The notes: generated by a model from the sequence alone, not told the origin. Numbered from the stretch's first letter, positions 8,289 through 19,033 are shown. The stretch is 32,510 bases of DNA from Citrobacter portucalensis (GCF_002042885.1 NZ_MVFY01000026.1:1-32510), one strand, 5' to 3'. Numbers and translations: made by a program.

Positions 8289-8879
8289 TCATTGCTGAAA
8301 ATTTATACCAATATTGCTCTCGCCAGCCTCGCGCAGGTCTGCACGCAGCCCTTTTATCAGCTCAATATCGCGTTCTTCACAGTCGGCTAAAAGTCGGAAA
8401 ATTTCCCACTGAATATCCCATTCTTGCTCAACGGCAGGGTTTTCTTTGAGCTCTTCATCGGTCATTTCACGACCAGCCTGAGTCATTTCCAGCATCGCAA
8501 CCGTCGTAATCGAAGCCTTACTCACTTCGATTGCATGCTCCAGCGTTTCACCGCTAAGACGCGAATGCATCAGTTCGCTTAATGCCACACAAGCATCAAT
8601 CGCCGGATAAACACCGTACAGATCGTAATCGTCTGCAGAAGGAATGGCCTCTTCAAATTTTTCCAGCTGGCTGTCGAAATTGATTTTCGCGTCTTTAACC
8701 GTCAGCGCTTCCCAAATCAGATCCAGAATTCGGCGGTAAATCTGTCCATCGCCAAATTCAGTTTGCTTGCAGAACATGGCGTAGTTTGGGTACATGCGTT
8801 CGCACAGACAGGCCATAAACGTGACGTGCTGCCAGCTTTCCAGCTTCTCCAGACGCAGGTGAATCGGATTTTGTAACAT
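8289..8879 (-). CDS. yjaG: DUF416 family protein YjaG
   Basis: 196 aa, the same length as E. coli YjaG. It is a soluble, acidic, mostly helical protein with no signal peptide or membrane segment. I recognise it from sequence and from its fixed position between nfi and hupA. No enzymatic motif is visible and the family has no established biochemical role. It starts 33 bp after the nfi stop, which suggests an nfi-yjaG transcript. Confidence 0.9.
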   Translation of the reverse strand: MLQNPIHLRLEKLESWQHVTFMACLCERMYPNYAMFCKQTEFGDGQIYRRILDLIWEALTVKDAKINFDSQLEKFEEAIPSADDYDLYGVYPAIDACVALSELMHSRLSGETLEHAIEVSKASITTVAMLEMTQAGREMTDEELKENPAVEQEWDIQWEIFRLLADCEERDIELIKGLRADLREAGESNIGINFQQ

Positions 8880-8912
8880 GATGAGTTCTCAAATACGGAA
8901 ATTAGCCGCAGT

Positions 8913-9593
8913 TTACCCGATATGGGGCGTTTTTGCTGCAAGCCGAGTAAAAGCCGGGCGTTCGGATGCCACTGCATCTGCCCAGCGTGTGGGTTCCGGC
9001 AAACGATAGCCGTTCATACAGCGTTGAACCCACGCCAGTGCGCTGTCCATACTCACGCGGTGGCCCGTGGAAATAAACAACGGGTTACAGCGCGCTTTGC
9101 TGCGCCAGACCCATGCCAGTTGTTCGCCTTTATCCAGCAACGGCGCTAGCGCACCAGGTTCAGCAGCGAGCGATTCAAACTTGCCGCACAACCGTTTTTT
9201 CGCCACGCCAATCGTCGGGACATCCACCAGCAGACCAAAATGGCTGGCCACGCCCAGACGACGCGGGTGAGAAATGCCATGACCATCAACGAACAGCAGA
9301 TCTGGCTTGTGCGAGAGCAGTTGCCAGGCGGCCATCAGCGCGGGAGTTTCACGAAAGGAGAGAAAACCGGGAATGTAGGGCATGGTGGTGGCGATACGCG
9401 CCACCTTGTATTCGACCAGTTCAAGCGTGGGATACTTCAGTAAGACCATCGCGGCTCGCGTCACTTCGCCACCCTGCTCAAACCCAACGTCCGCCCCGCC
9501 GATCAGATCCGGCGGATCGTTCTTCAGACGATCCTCGCGGATCACTGAAGAAGCCAGTTCAAGCTGCTGCGCGCGTAATGACGCGAGATCCAT
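8913..9593 (-). CDS. nfi: Endonuclease V (deoxyinosine 3' endonuclease) Nfi
   Basis: 226 aa; E. coli Nfi is 223. It cleaves the second phosphodiester 3' to deoxyinosine and other deaminated bases, starting alternative excision repair. The catalytic Asp D35 lies in GGADVGFE, the strand-separating wedge in [11 protein letters not shown], and a second metal-binding Asp in [14 protein letters not shown]. The C-terminus differs from E. coli (ends AAKTPHIG), which accounts for the extra residues. It follows hemE by 9 bp, so it is probably co-transcribed with it. Confidence 0.96.
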   Translation of the reverse strand: MDLASLRAQQLELASSVIREDRLKNDPPDLIGGADVGFEQGGEVTRAAMVLLKYPTLELVEYKVARIATTMPYIPGFLSFRETPALMAAWQLLSHKPDLLFVDGHGISHPRRLGVASHFGLLVDVPTIGVAKKRLCGKFESLAAEPGALAPLLDKGEQLAWVWRSKARCNPLFISTGHRVSMDSALAWVQRCMNGYRLPEPTRWADAVASERPAFTRLAAKTPHIG

Positions 9594-9602
9594 GATAACT
9601 CC

Positions 9603-10667
9603 TTAGCGGTGGTACTGTTCGGACAACCGATGTACCGCCTCCACAAAGACACCCGCATGTTCTGGCGGGACGTCCTGATGAATGCCGTGGCCCAGGTTAA
9701 AGACATGCCCTTCACCCTGACCGAATCCGGCCAGAATTGTCGCCACCTCTTCTTCGATGCGGGCTGGCGGCGCATACAGCATGGACGGATCCATATTGCC
9801 CTGGAGCGCCACTTTATGACCTACACGACGACGCGCATCGGCAATGTCAGTGGTCCAGTCGAGACCTAACGCATCACAGCCGGTTTCCGCCATCGCTTCC
9901 AGCCACTGACCACCGCCTTTGGTAAACAGCGTCACCGGTACGCGACGACCTTCGTTCTCGCGCAGCAGGCCATCAACGATTTTGTGCATGTAGTACAAAG
10001 AGAACTGCTGATAGTCGCGACTGGTCAGCACGCCACCCCAGGTGTCGAAAATCATCACCGACTGCGCACCCGCTTTGATCTGCGCGTTCAGGTACAGCGT
10101 GACGCTCTTCGCCAGCTTATCAAGCAGCAGATGCAGCGCTTTAGGGTCGGCGTACATCATCTTTTTAATCACGGTGAAGGCTTTGCTGCTGCCGCCTTCA
10201 ACCATGTAGGTCGCCAGCGTCCACGGACTACCGGAGAAGCCGATCAGCGGCACTTCGCCTTTCAGTTCACGGCGGATAGTACGCACCGCGTTCATCACGT
10301 ACCCCAACCCATCTTCCGGATCCGGGATCGGCAGTTTGTCGACGTCAGCCTTGCTGGTAATCGGAGAGGTAAAGCGTGGACCTTCTCCTGCTTCAAAATA
10401 CAGCCCGAGTCCCATCGCATCCGGGATCGTCAGGATATCCGAGAAGAGGATCGCGGCATCAAGTTTATAGCGACGCAGCGGCTGCAACGTGACTTCGCAG
10501 GCCAGCTCGGCATTTTTGCACAGCGCCATAAAATCGCCCGCTTCGGCACGGGTAGCTTTGTATTCCGGTAGATAGCGGCCTGCCTGGCGCATCATCCATA
10601 CCGGAGTGACATCAACGGGCTGGCGCAGCAGCGCACGCAGATAACGATCGTTCTTCAGTTCGGTCAT
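9603..10667 (-). CDS. hemE: Uroporphyrinogen decarboxylase HemE
   Basis: 354 aa, as in E. coli. It decarboxylates the four acetate groups of uroporphyrinogen III to give coproporphyrinogen III in haem synthesis, without a cofactor. The N-terminal signature [15 protein letters not shown] carries the substrate-binding arginines R27 and R31. The catalytic Asp is D77 in [13 protein letters not shown]. The C-terminus includes [15 protein letters not shown] with a conserved His. It lies between nudC (50 bp upstream) and nfi (9 bp downstream). Confidence 0.98.
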   Translation of the reverse strand: MTELKNDRYLRALLRQPVDVTPVWMMRQAGRYLPEYKATRAEAGDFMALCKNAELACEVTLQPLRRYKLDAAILFSDILTIPDAMGLGLYFEAGEGPRFTSPITSKADVDKLPIPDPEDGLGYVMNAVRTIRRELKGEVPLIGFSGSPWTLATYMVEGGSSKAFTVIKKMMYADPKALHLLLDKLAKSVTLYLNAQIKAGAQSVMIFDTWGGVLTSRDYQQFSLYYMHKIVDGLLRENEGRRVPVTLFTKGGGQWLEAMAETGCDALGLDWTTDIADARRRVGHKVALQGNMDPSMLYAPPARIEEEVATILAGFGQGEGHVFNLGHGIHQDVPPEHAGVFVEAVHRLSEQYHR

Positions 10668-10717
10668 TTTTGCAGTTCCTTATTGCGTCAGTCCATCAGT
10701 GTATCACCACTCGCTCT

Positions 10718-11491
10718 TTACTCGTACTCAGCCCGACACATTGCCACAGTGTCTTCAATCAATCGACGCGCGACAGTACCCGGCGGGGGTAAGAGCGGTA
10801 AGTCGTCATAGCGATACCAGTTCGCTTCCAGCAGCTCTTTCGGGTCGATGACGATTTCGCCGCTATCATACTCCGCCATAAATGCGGTCATCAAAGACTG
10901 CGGGAATGGCCAGGGCTGAGAAGTGACATAGCGCAGATTTTTCACCTTAATCCCGCTTTCTTCCATAACTTCACGCGCCACCGCCTGTTCTAAGGTCTCG
11001 CCCACTTCGACAAAACCTGCCAGTACGGTATGCACGCCGTTACGATGGCGAACATGTTGGGCAAGCAGGATGGAATCATCTCGGCGAATAGCGACGATTA
11101 TGCACGGGGCAATTTGCGGGTAATAACGTTCACGGCAGTGGCTACAGAGCATCGCCCACTCCGTTTTACTCGGGTGCATGGGATGGCCGCAGTAGCCGCA
11201 GAATTTATGCGAGCGATAGAACTCCGCCAGCTGTACGCCGCGTCCGGCCAGTTGAAACAGGCCAACGTCCTGGTCAATGACCTGGCGCACCGACCCCATA
11301 TCGTGTCGACGCTGCTGCTGCACCAGCCAGACAGTCTCCCCTTCCCACTCGCCTATTGGCAGCGCGCGCTGACCAATCAGATCAAAACGGGCTGCGTCGC
11401 CATAAGGTAGCTCGCCATGAGGTAACCATAACTTTTGCTCATGACTGACGATCCACCAGCCGCTATCTAATTTTTCAATTATACGATCCAT
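10718..11491 (-). CDS. nudC: NAD+/NADH pyrophosphatase and RNA deNADding enzyme NudC
   Basis: 257 aa, the E. coli length. It hydrolyses NAD(H) to NMN(H) and AMP and removes the 5' NAD cap from RNAs. A zinc ribbon uses C98, C101, C116 and C119. The Nudix box starts at G159 ([23 protein letters not shown]) with metal-binding E174, E177 and E178. The NADH-specific SQPWPFPQS motif follows. It is divergent from rsd, with a 96-bp gap holding both promoters. Confidence 0.98.
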   Translation of the reverse strand: MDRIIEKLDSGWWIVSHEQKLWLPHGELPYGDAARFDLIGQRALPIGEWEGETVWLVQQQRRHDMGSVRQVIDQDVGLFQLAGRGVQLAEFYRSHKFCGYCGHPMHPSKTEWAMLCSHCRERYYPQIAPCIIVAIRRDDSILLAQHVRHRNGVHTVLAGFVEVGETLEQAVAREVMEESGIKVKNLRYVTSQPWPFPQSLMTAFMAEYDSGEIVIDPKELLEANWYRYDDLPLLPPPGTVARRLIEDTVAMCRAEYE

Positions 11492-11587
11492 ATCTCTTGC
11501 GCAACCTTTGCTTCACAGGCATGTTGTTTACATTATTTTTACATTTACGGGTGAGCAGTTCCTAAACACCATCTTGCGGAGTCAATC

Positions 11588-12076
11588 ATGCTAAACCAGC
11601 TGGAAAGCCTGACGGAGCACGTCGGAGGAAGTAATAAACTGGTTGATCGCTGGCTACATGTACGTAAGCACCTGCTCGTGGCTTACTACAATCTGGTTGG
11701 CATTAAGCCTGGCAAAGAATCGTACATGCGACTCAATGAAAAAGCGCTGGATGATTTTTGTCAGAGCCTGGTCGATTACCTCTCCACCGGACACTTCAGT
11801 ATTTATGAACGTATTCTCCATAAATTGGAAGGGAACGGGCAGCTTTTAAAAGCCACAAAAATTTGGCCGCTGCTGGAAGCCAATACGCAGCTGATCATGG
11901 ACTACTATGACTCCAGCCTGGAAACGGCGATTGATCATGATAACTTCCTTGAATTTCAACAGGTTTTATCGGATCTCGGCGAGGCACTGGAAGCCCGATT
12001 CGTGCTGGAAGATAAGCTGATCATGCTGGTATTTGACGCAATGCACGAGAGTAGCACTCTCAAACGTCATGCTTGA
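11588..12076 (+). CDS. rsd: Anti-sigma-70 factor Rsd
   Basis: 162 aa; E. coli Rsd is 158. It is an all-helical protein that sequesters RpoD region 4 in stationary phase, favouring sigma-S, and in E. coli also interacts with HPr and SpoT. Most of the sequence is nearly identical to E. coli (for example DRWLHVRKHLLVAYYNLVG). The C-terminal tail (MHESSTLKRHA) is divergent and slightly longer. Upstream, repeated TACATT hexamers in an A+T-rich stretch (11525-11555) are candidate -10 elements. The Shine-Dalgarno is GCGGAG. Confidence 0.96.
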   Translation: MLNQLESLTEHVGGSNKLVDRWLHVRKHLLVAYYNLVGIKPGKESYMRLNEKALDDFCQSLVDYLSTGHFSIYERILHKLEGNGQLLKATKIWPLLEANTQLIMDYYDSSLETAIDHDNFLEFQQVLSDLGEALEARFVLEDKLIMLVFDAMHESSTLKRHA

Positions 12077-12078
12077 GA

Positions 12079-12106
12079 TTTACGGCATTAACGCGTAGTT
12101 TACATT
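12079..12106 (+). promoter_or_regulatory. Probable thiC promoter
   Basis: TTTACG (12079-12084) and TACATT (12101-12106) are spaced 16 bp apart just before the TPP aptamer. The predicted start, near 12113, allows the full aptamer to be transcribed. Match quality is moderate. Confidence 0.45.
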
Positions 12107-12127
12107 CATTACCTCTTTACTGAGGTT

Positions 12128-12240
12128 ACTTCTTGTCGGAGTGCTTATTTTCCACAGCAGCATGAGTGGAAAAGGCTGAGACCGTTAATTCGGGATCCGC
12201 GGAACCTGATCAGGTTAAAACCTGCGAAGGGAACAAGAGT
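12128..12240 (+). promoter_or_regulatory. TPP riboswitch (THI element) of thiC
   Basis: The aptamer is closed by P1 (TCTTGT 12131-12136 with ACAAGA 12233-12238). It contains the conserved CTGAGA (12176-12181), ACCTGATC (12204-12211) and CTGCGAAGGGAA segments of the TPP sensor helices. TPP binding represses thiC expression. Downstream, CTCTTGC near 12276 can pair with the 3' arm of P1 (AAGAG), a plausible switching helix, and TCGCC/GGCGA near 12256-12269 forms a further hairpin. Unlike the short P3 I recall in E. coli thiC, this P3 is an 8-bp stem with a 10-nt loop (12148-12173). In E. coli this leader has also been seen as the small RNA SroH. Confidence 0.93.
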
Positions 12241-12329
12241 CAATCTACAATAGCATCGCCCCCGGGCGAGCTTCTCTCTTGCTTCATCCGTCGTCTGACA
12301 AGCCATATCCTTACTTTTATTTGGAATGA

Positions 12330-14230
<1,901 letters not shown>

Positions 14231-14231
<1 letters not shown>

Positions 14232-14866
14232 TGTACCAGCCTGATTTCCCGACCGTGCCGTTTCGCCTCGGGCTTTACCCGGTGGTGGACAGCGTGCAAT
14301 GGATTGAACGCTTGCTGCAGGCGGGCGTATGCACGATCCAACTGCGCATTAAAGATAAGCGTGATGAAGAGGTCGAAGCCGACGTTATGGCCGCCATTGA
14401 ACTGGGTCGTCGCTATAACGCCCGTCTGTTTATCAACGACTACTGGCGTCTGGCAATTAAGCACCGCGCTTACGGCGTACATCTGGGCCAGGAAGACCTT
14501 GAAACCACCGACCTGAAGGCGATTCAGGCGGCGGGGCTGCGCCTGGGGGTCTCCACTCACGATGATATGGAGATCGACGTCGCGCTCGCCGCTAAGCCTT
14601 CTTATATCGCGCTGGGTCATGTTTTTCCCACGCAAACCAAACAGATGCCTTCCGCCCCGCAGGGACTCACGCAACTGGCAAACCATATTGAACGATTAGC
14701 GGATTACCCGACCGTCGCCATTGGCGGTATCAGCCTTGAGCGCGCCCCGGCGGTACTGGCGACCGGCGTCGGCAGCATTGCCGTGGTCAGCGCCATTACC
14801 CAGGCGGCTGACTGGCAGGTCGCCACGGCCCAACTACTGGATATCGCGGGAGTGGGCGATGAATGA
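14231..14866 (+). CDS. thiE: Thiamine-phosphate synthase ThiE
   Basis: Couples HMP-pyrophosphate with carboxythiazole phosphate to make thiamine phosphate. It is 211 aa, the E. coli length, with a TIM-barrel fold. Family motifs are [11 protein letters not shown] near residue 40, [10 protein letters not shown] and GVHLGQEDL (substrate and pyrophosphate contacts), [12 protein letters not shown], and IGGIS near the C-terminus. It overlaps the thiC stop by 1 nt and the thiF start by 8 nt, so translation is probably coupled. Confidence 0.97.
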
Positions 14867-15617
14867 CCGCGACTTTATGCGCTACAGCCGCCAGATCCTG
14901 CTCGGCGATATCGCCATTGAAGGCCAACAAAAGCTGCTCAATAGCCATGTGCTGATTGTCGGTTTAGGCGGGTTAGGTTCGCCTGCCGCGCTGTATCTGG
15001 CGGGAGCAGGCATCGGAAAATTGACGCTGGTAGACGATGACGACATTCATCTGAGCAACCTGCAGCGCCAGATCCTGTTTACCACTGATGATATCGCACG
15101 TTCAAAATCGCAGGTTGCCCAGCAGCGCCTGACGCGGCTCAACCCGGATATCGAGCTGGTGTCACTCCAGCAGCGACTGAAAGGCGATGCGCTTCGGCAT
15201 GCGGTAGCGCGTGCCGATGTGGTGCTCGACTGTACCGATAACATGGCCACGCGCCAGGAAATTAACGCCGCCTGCGTAACGCTCAACACCCCGCTCGTCA
15301 CCGCCAGCGCCGTCGGCTTTGGCGGCCAACTGATGGTGCTGACGCCCCCGTGGGAACAAGGATGTTACCGCTGCCTGTGGCCGGACGATGTAGAGCCCGA
15401 ACGCAACTGCCGTACCGCCGGTATCGTCGGACCAGTTGTGGGCGTGATGGGCACCTTGCAAGCGTTGGAAGCGATTAAATTGCTCAGCGGTATTGAGACG
15501 CCCAGCGGAGAGCTACGCCTGTTTGACGGTAAAACCAGCCAGTGGCGCAGCTTCGCACTACGACGCGCCAGCGGCTGCCCGGTATGCGGAGGGCAACATG
15601 CAGATTCAGTTCAATGA
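14859..15617 (+). CDS. thiF: ThiS adenylyltransferase ThiF
   Basis: E1-like enzyme that adenylates the C-terminal glycine of ThiS for sulfur loading in thiazole synthesis. It is 252 aa. The nucleotide-binding loop is VGLGGLG (34-40). Zinc is held by C169, C172, C240 and C243, and C184 (ERNC) is the residue that forms the persulfide linkage in E. coli. The ATG at 14859 is chosen because [12 protein letters not shown] matches the family N-terminus; the frame stays open upstream inside thiE but does not match. It overlaps thiE by 8 nt and thiS by 20 nt. Confidence 0.97.
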   Translation: MNDRDFMRYSRQILLGDIAIEGQQKLLNSHVLIVGLGGLGSPAALYLAGAGIGKLTLVDDDDIHLSNLQRQILFTTDDIARSKSQVAQQRLTRLNPDIELVSLQQRLKGDALRHAVARADVVLDCTDNMATRQEINAACVTLNTPLVTASAVGFGGQLMVLTPPWEQGCYRCLWPDDVEPERNCRTAGIVGPVVGVMGTLQALEAIKLLSGIETPSGELRLFDGKTSQWRSFALRRASGCPVCGGQHADSVQ

Positions 15618-15798
15618 TGAGCCGATGCAGTGCGCCGAAGGACAAACCGTCAGTGGGCTGCTCACTGCGCTTAATCAGCTTAAACCGGGCGCGGCGCTGG
15701 CGCTCAATCAGCAGATCCTCCCGCGCGAGCAGTGGGAGCAGCAAATCGTGCAGGAAGGCGACCAGATCCTGCTTTTTCAGGTTATTGCAGGGGGTTGA
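15598..15798 (+). CDS. thiS: Sulfur carrier protein ThiS
   Basis: 66 aa ubiquitin-like protein ending in the required Gly-Gly (FQVIAGG). The terminal carboxylate becomes the thiocarboxylate that donates sulfur to the thiazole ring. The length equals E. coli ThiS. The frame is open further upstream, but the ATG at 15598 gives the family N-terminus MQIQFND. It starts inside the end of thiF (20-nt overlap) and stops 1 nt before thiG, matching its need to be made together with ThiF and ThiG. Confidence 0.96.
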   Translation: MQIQFNDEPMQCAEGQTVSGLLTALNQLKPGAALALNQQILPREQWEQQIVQEGDQILLFQVIAGG

Positions 15799-15799
15799 T

Positions 15800-16570
15800 A
15801 TGTTACGTATTGCCGACAAAACGTTTGATTCGCATCTGTTCACCGGCACCGGAAAGTTTGCTTCATCGCAGCTGATGGTCGAGGCGATTCACGCCTCCGG
15901 CAGCCAACTGGTAACGCTGGCCATGAAGCGCGTGGATTTGCGTCAGCACAACGATGCCATTCTGGCGCCGCTGGTAGAAGCTGGTGTGACGCTGTTGCCC
16001 AACACTTCGGGGGCAAAAACCGCTGAAGAGGCGATTTTTGCTGCCCAGTTAGCGCGTGAAGCGCTGGGCACAAACTGGCTGAAATTAGAAATCCATCCGG
16101 ACGCCCGCTGGCTGTTACCCGATCCAATCGAAACATTGAAAGCCGCAGAAGCACTGGTGAAAAAGGGCTTCGTGGTGCTGCCTTACTGTGGCGCAGATCC
16201 GGTGCTGTGCAAACGACTGGAAGAAGTAGGCTGTTCTGCAGTCATGCCGCTCGGCGCGCCTATCGGTTCTAATCAGGGGCTGGAAACCAAAGCGATGCTG
16301 GAGATTATTATCCAACAGGCGACCGTGCCGGTGGTGGTTGATGCAGGCATCGGCGTCCCTAGCCACGCCACGCAGGCGCTGGAAATGGGCGCCGACGCGG
16401 TGCTGGTCAATACGGCAATCGCGGTAGCCGACAGCCCGGTGATGATGGCAACCGCCTTCCGCCTGGCCGTTGAAGCTGGCTTGCTGGCACGCCAGGCGGT
16501 ACCAGGAAGCAAAAGTTCGCAGGCAAGTCCCACCAGCCCGTTAACCGGATTCCTGGAGGCCTTCGCATGA
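15800..16570 (+). CDS. thiG: Thiazole synthase ThiG
   Basis: Condenses 1-deoxy-D-xylulose 5-phosphate, dehydroglycine (from ThiH) and ThiS-thiocarboxylate to form the thiazole phosphate. It is 256 aa, the E. coli length, with a TIM barrel. The Schiff-base lysine is K95 in WLKLEIHPD. Phosphate-binding segments include [12 protein letters not shown] and [10 protein letters not shown]. The ATG at 15800 is 1 nt after the thiS stop and gives [13 protein letters not shown] longer open frame upstream overlaps thiS and is not used. The ATGA at its end overlaps the thiH start. Confidence 0.97.
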   Translation: MLRIADKTFDSHLFTGTGKFASSQLMVEAIHASGSQLVTLAMKRVDLRQHNDAILAPLVEAGVTLLPNTSGAKTAEEAIFAAQLAREALGTNWLKLEIHPDARWLLPDPIETLKAAEALVKKGFVVLPYCGADPVLCKRLEEVGCSAVMPLGAPIGSNQGLETKAMLEIIIQQATVPVVVDAGIGVPSHATQALEMGADAVLVNTAIAVADSPVMMATAFRLAVEAGLLARQAVPGSKSSQASPTSPLTGFLEAFA

Positions 16571-17700
16571 AAACGTTCAGCGACCGCTGGCGGCAGCTGG
16601 ACTGGGATGACATCCGCCTGCGCATCAACGGTAAAACCGCCGCTGACGTAGAGCGCGCCCTCAACGCTTCGCATCTTAGTCGCGACGATCTGATGGCATT
16701 GCTCTCTCCTGCCGCCGCCGATTATCTGGAGCCGCTGGCGCAGCGGGCGCAGAAGCTCACCCGTCAGCGTTTTGGTAACACGGTGAGCTTTTACGTGCCG
16801 TTGTATCTCTCCAACCTTTGCGCCAACGACTGCTCCTACTGTGGTTTTTCGATGAGCAACCGTATCAAACGCAAAACGCTGGACGAAGATGAGATAACAC
16901 GGGAGTGTGCGGCTATCCGTGAGCTGGGTTTTGAGCATCTGCTGCTGGTCACCGGTGAACATCAGGCAAAAGTGGGGATGGATTACTTTCGTCGCCATTT
17001 GCCTGCCATTCGCCGCCAGTTCGCCTCTTTACAGATGGAGGTACAGCCGTTGTCAGAGGCTGAATATGCAGAGCTGAAGACGCTGGGGCTGGATGGCGTG
17101 ATGGTGTATCAGGAGAGTTATCATGAGGCAACTTACGCTCGCCACCATTTAAAAGGGAAAAAGCAGGATTTCTTCTGGCGCCTGGAAACGCCGGACAGGC
17201 TGGGCCGCGCAGGGATCGACAAAATCGGTCTTGGCGCGTTGATTGGTTTGTCCGACAGCTGGCGGGTTGATTGCTATATGGTGGCTGAACATCTGCTATG
17301 GATGCAGCAGCATTACTGGCAGAGCCGTTACTCTATCTCCTTCCCTCGCCTGCGCCCATGCACCGGAGGCGTTGAGCCTGCATCGATCATGGATGAGCGA
17401 CAGTTGGTCCAGACCATTTGCGCGTTTCGTTTACTGGCGCCAGAAATTGAGCTGTCGCTCTCCACCCGCGAATCGCCATGGTTTCGTGACCATGTGATCC
17501 CGTTGGCGATCAACAACGTCAGCGCCTTCTCAAAAACCCAGCCCGGTGGTTATGCCGATAACCACCCCGAACTGGAACAGTTCTCCCCGCACGACGATCG
17601 TCGCCCAGAAGCCGTTGCTGAAGCACTCATGGCCCAGGGTTTACAGCCCGTGTGGAAAGACTGGGACAGCTATCTGGGGCGCGCTTCACAGGTACCGTAG
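16567..17700 (+). CDS. thiH: 2-iminoacetate synthase (tyrosine lyase) ThiH
   Basis: Radical-SAM enzyme that cleaves tyrosine to dehydroglycine and p-cresol, supplying ThiG in anaerobic-capable bacteria. It is 377 aa, as in E. coli. The [4Fe-4S]/SAM motif is CX3CX2C: C85, C89 and C92 in [10 protein letters not shown]. It forms a complex with ThiG and overlaps its gene by 4 nt. It is the last gene of the operon and is followed by a strong hairpin terminator at 17723. Confidence 0.98.
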   Translation: MKTFSDRWRQLDWDDIRLRINGKTAADVERALNASHLSRDDLMALLSPAAADYLEPLAQRAQKLTRQRFGNTVSFYVPLYLSNLCANDCSYCGFSMSNRIKRKTLDEDEITRECAAIRELGFEHLLLVTGEHQAKVGMDYFRRHLPAIRRQFASLQMEVQPLSEAEYAELKTLGLDGVMVYQESYHEATYARHHLKGKKQDFFWRLETPDRLGRAGIDKIGLGALIGLSDSWRVDCYMVAEHLLWMQQHYWQSRYSISFPRLRPCTGGVEPASIMDERQLVQTICAFRLLAPEIELSLSTRESPWFRDHVIPLAINNVSAFSKTQPGGYADNHPELEQFSPHDDRRPEAVAEALMAQGLQPVWKDWDSYLGRASQVP

Positions 17701-17722
17701 GTCAGGAGCAATCGCATAAACA

Positions 17723-17748
17723 AAAAAACCCGCTTTCGCGGGTTTTTT
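17723..17748. terminator. Bidirectional terminator between thiH and the csp gene
   Basis: CCCGC/GCGGG stem (17729-17733, 17738-17742) with a TTTC loop, flanked by A7 on the left and T6 on the right. It has a U-run in both directions, so it can end thiCEFSGH (plus) and the cold-shock gene (minus). Confidence 0.9.
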
Positions 17749-17819
17749 CTTCACTGACACTTAACTGCTCGGGCTCTGGCCTTCATCGCTATCGTAAGCG
17801 CTCGTGAAATTATCGGCGA

Positions 17820-18032
17820 TTACAGCGCGACAACGTTAACAGCAGACGGGCCTTTAGCGCCATTCTCCACGGAGAACTCCACCTTTTGACCTTCATCTAA
17901 CGTTTTAAAATCGTTACTCTGGATAGCGGAGAAATGCACAAACACATCCTTGCTACCGTCCTGAGGAGTGATAAAGCCGAAGCCTTTATCAGAGTTAAAC
18001 CATTTTACTAAACCAGTCATTTTGTTAGACAT
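17820..18032 (-). CDS. CspA-family cold-shock protein
   Basis: 70 aa single cold-shock domain, an RNA/ssDNA chaperone of the five-stranded OB fold. RNP1 is KGFGFI and RNP2 is VFVHF, with the surface aromatics W11, F12, F18, F20, F31 and F34 present. The N-terminus [13 protein letters not shown] and the middle SAIQSNDF resemble E. coli CspG/CspB more than CspA, so it is probably a cold-inducible paralogue; I cannot assign the symbol. A strong AAGGAAG precedes the ATG. In E. coli this locus holds htrC instead. It is convergent with thiH and shares its terminator. Confidence 0.95.
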   Translation of the reverse strand: MSNKMTGLVKWFNSDKGFGFITPQDGSKDVFVHFSAIQSNDFKTLDEGQKVEFSVENGAKGPSAVNVVAL

Positions 18033-18245
18033 AGATACTTCCTTTCATGTTTTTGAGCCGCTTATGCAGCGAAGATGGCCTGTTTTGCAGAAATTAACTT
18101 ATGGGGCACTTAGGGAGGAGGCTCATGAAGAAGAGTATCTGAGGATAACGCTTGAACTGAGAACTGCTTTACTAAAACTGCTTGCATAAGGTCTGTGTTC
18201 CAAACCGATGCCGCTATAGTAGACCTACTTCTAATCATTAAGCAA
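18033..18245 (-). promoter_or_regulatory. Promoter and long 5' leader of the csp gene
   Basis: On the minus strand TTGCTT (18240-18245) and TACTAT (18216-18221), 18 bp apart, predict a start near 18209 and a leader of about 175 nt. Such long leaders are typical of cold-induced csp genes. A cold-box-like TGGAACACAGA (18192-18202) lies near the 5' end, against the TGACGTACAGA consensus (8 of 11). In cspA-type genes the leader refolds in the cold to expose the ribosome site and allow autoregulation. Confidence 0.6.
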
Positions 18246-18330
18246 GCATTAATTTTTTTAATACCCACTGAGTGATGCAATGTTGAACCATCGCGGCTAA
18301 GCATCCTGGATAACAGCTTGATCTACAATG

Positions 18331-18363
18331 AACAAAAGCCCCGACTATTGCAGTCAGGGCTTT
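18331..18363 (-). terminator. Intrinsic-terminator-like hairpin, minus strand
   Basis: AAAGCCC (18335-18341) pairs with GGGCTTT (18357-18363), and GACT/AGTC continues the stem past one mismatch around an ATTGC loop. Reading the minus strand, the stem runs into TTTTGTT. No annotated minus-strand gene lies just upstream, so it implies a transcript from the A+T-rich region. Confidence 0.6.
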
Positions 18364-18399
18364 ACGTTACTACACACTTCAAATTTAACATTAATAAAC

Positions 18400-18638
18400 T
18401 TAACGATTTAATACTGCTGATGGTACTACTTTAAAATGTACACGTTTACTACAGATAATATTGGATATTAATACTAACTAAAGCTTTCCTCTATTTACCG
18501 TTAAACACATTCCACCCGCTTGATAATAGAACTCAAGACTGGTGACCTAAACAAGTACACTTCCCCTCGCGACATATACTCTTTGATGCGTTGCCTTATT
18601 TCCCTTGTGATAACCAGAAAAGCAGAAACCACAAACAT
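18400..18638 (-). pseudogene. Possible decayed AbiEi/DUF6088-like antitoxin gene
   Basis: A 45-codon minus-strand frame (18501-18638) contains IRQRIKEYMSRGEVYLFRS, which resembles the N-terminal winged-helix start of AbiEi/DUF6088 antitoxin-like proteins (pattern IRQRI..GEVF..SDF). In another frame from about 18531 downward the sequence reads YYQAGGMCLTVNRGKL, reminiscent of the family's Q.GRALR.LV..GKL block. A stop and a further VVPSA-containing stretch follow before 18400. This fits a frameshifted, interrupted remnant. The start codon has no Shine-Dalgarno. The resemblance is by eye only and may be chance. Confidence 0.25.
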
Positions 18639-18863
18639 TTACTATAAAATCATGGCGTTACATCATCGCGCTTTACTGACTTTTTGCGATTAGATATATC
18701 AACTACGTGGCCTGAAAGCATTGTCGAAGTGAAAAAATAGCGTTTTCAGCATCGACTATCCCATACAAAAAATACTTCGTGGCCTTTATCGCAAACCCCA
18801 ATCAAGCTCTACTAACACTTACTACGTTAACAGCAAACTACAATTTCTCCGCTGTTAAGTATT

Positions 18864-18891
18864 AACATACGGGTTTAAAAAACGCTGTCAA
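18864..18891 (-). promoter_or_regulatory. Sigma-70-like promoter, minus strand
   Basis: TTGACA (18886-18891), a 16-bp spacer and TATGTT (18864-18869) on the minus strand. The -35 lies inside one arm of a 9-bp inverted repeat (18885-18893 and 18915-18923), which could be an operator. Transcription would start near 18857 and could end at the hairpin at 18331-18363. Confidence 0.45.
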
Positions 18892-18956
18892 TACTGTTTT
18901 TTATAACATGTATTTATTGACAGTAATTATATATTCCAGCATGTGATAAGCGAGTC

Positions 18957-19030
18957 AAAAAGCCGCTGGCCCTGGTCCAGATCGCAGGGTTCTGCCTCTT
19001 TTTGTAACCGGTTTCAGAAAAAGCGGCTTT
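18957..19030. repeat. Large inverted-repeat structure upstream of the PTS genes
   Basis: AAAGCCGCT (18959-18967) and AGCGGCTTT (19022-19030) are perfect inverted repeats enclosing about 54 nt. Inside, CCCTG (18970-18974) and CAGGG (18985-18989) form another stem, and CTTTTT (18998-19003) could pair with AAAAAG (19018-19023), overlapping and competing with the outer stem. On the minus strand the outer stem is followed by a T-run. It could be an attenuator, a short structured RNA or a terminator. I do not recognise it as a known family. Confidence 0.5.
19003..19016. promoter_or_regulatory. LacI-family (AscG-like) operator
   Basis: TGTAACCGGTTTCA matches the palindrome TGAAACCGGTTTCA, used by AscG and related LacI-family repressors, at 13 of 14 positions, with the central CCGG intact. 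It lies 110 bp upstream of a PTS gene pair. Which repressor binds is not known from this window. Confidence 0.55.
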
Positions 19031-19033
19031 CTT

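Larger units (their letters stand above)
18246..18956. other. A+T-rich gene-poor region between the csp and PTS genes
   Basis: Hand count over 18361-18660 gives about one-third G+C, far below the flanking genes. No intact gene longer than about 45 codons is convincing. On the minus strand there is a promoter-like pair, a possible decayed gene and a terminator hairpin, listed separately. The base composition suggests acquired or decaying DNA. Confidence 0.6.

Noticed and set aside
12111..12126. ACCTC/GAGGT hairpin as an rsd terminator
   Set aside because: Stem of only 5 bp, no U-run, and it runs into the TPP aptamer.
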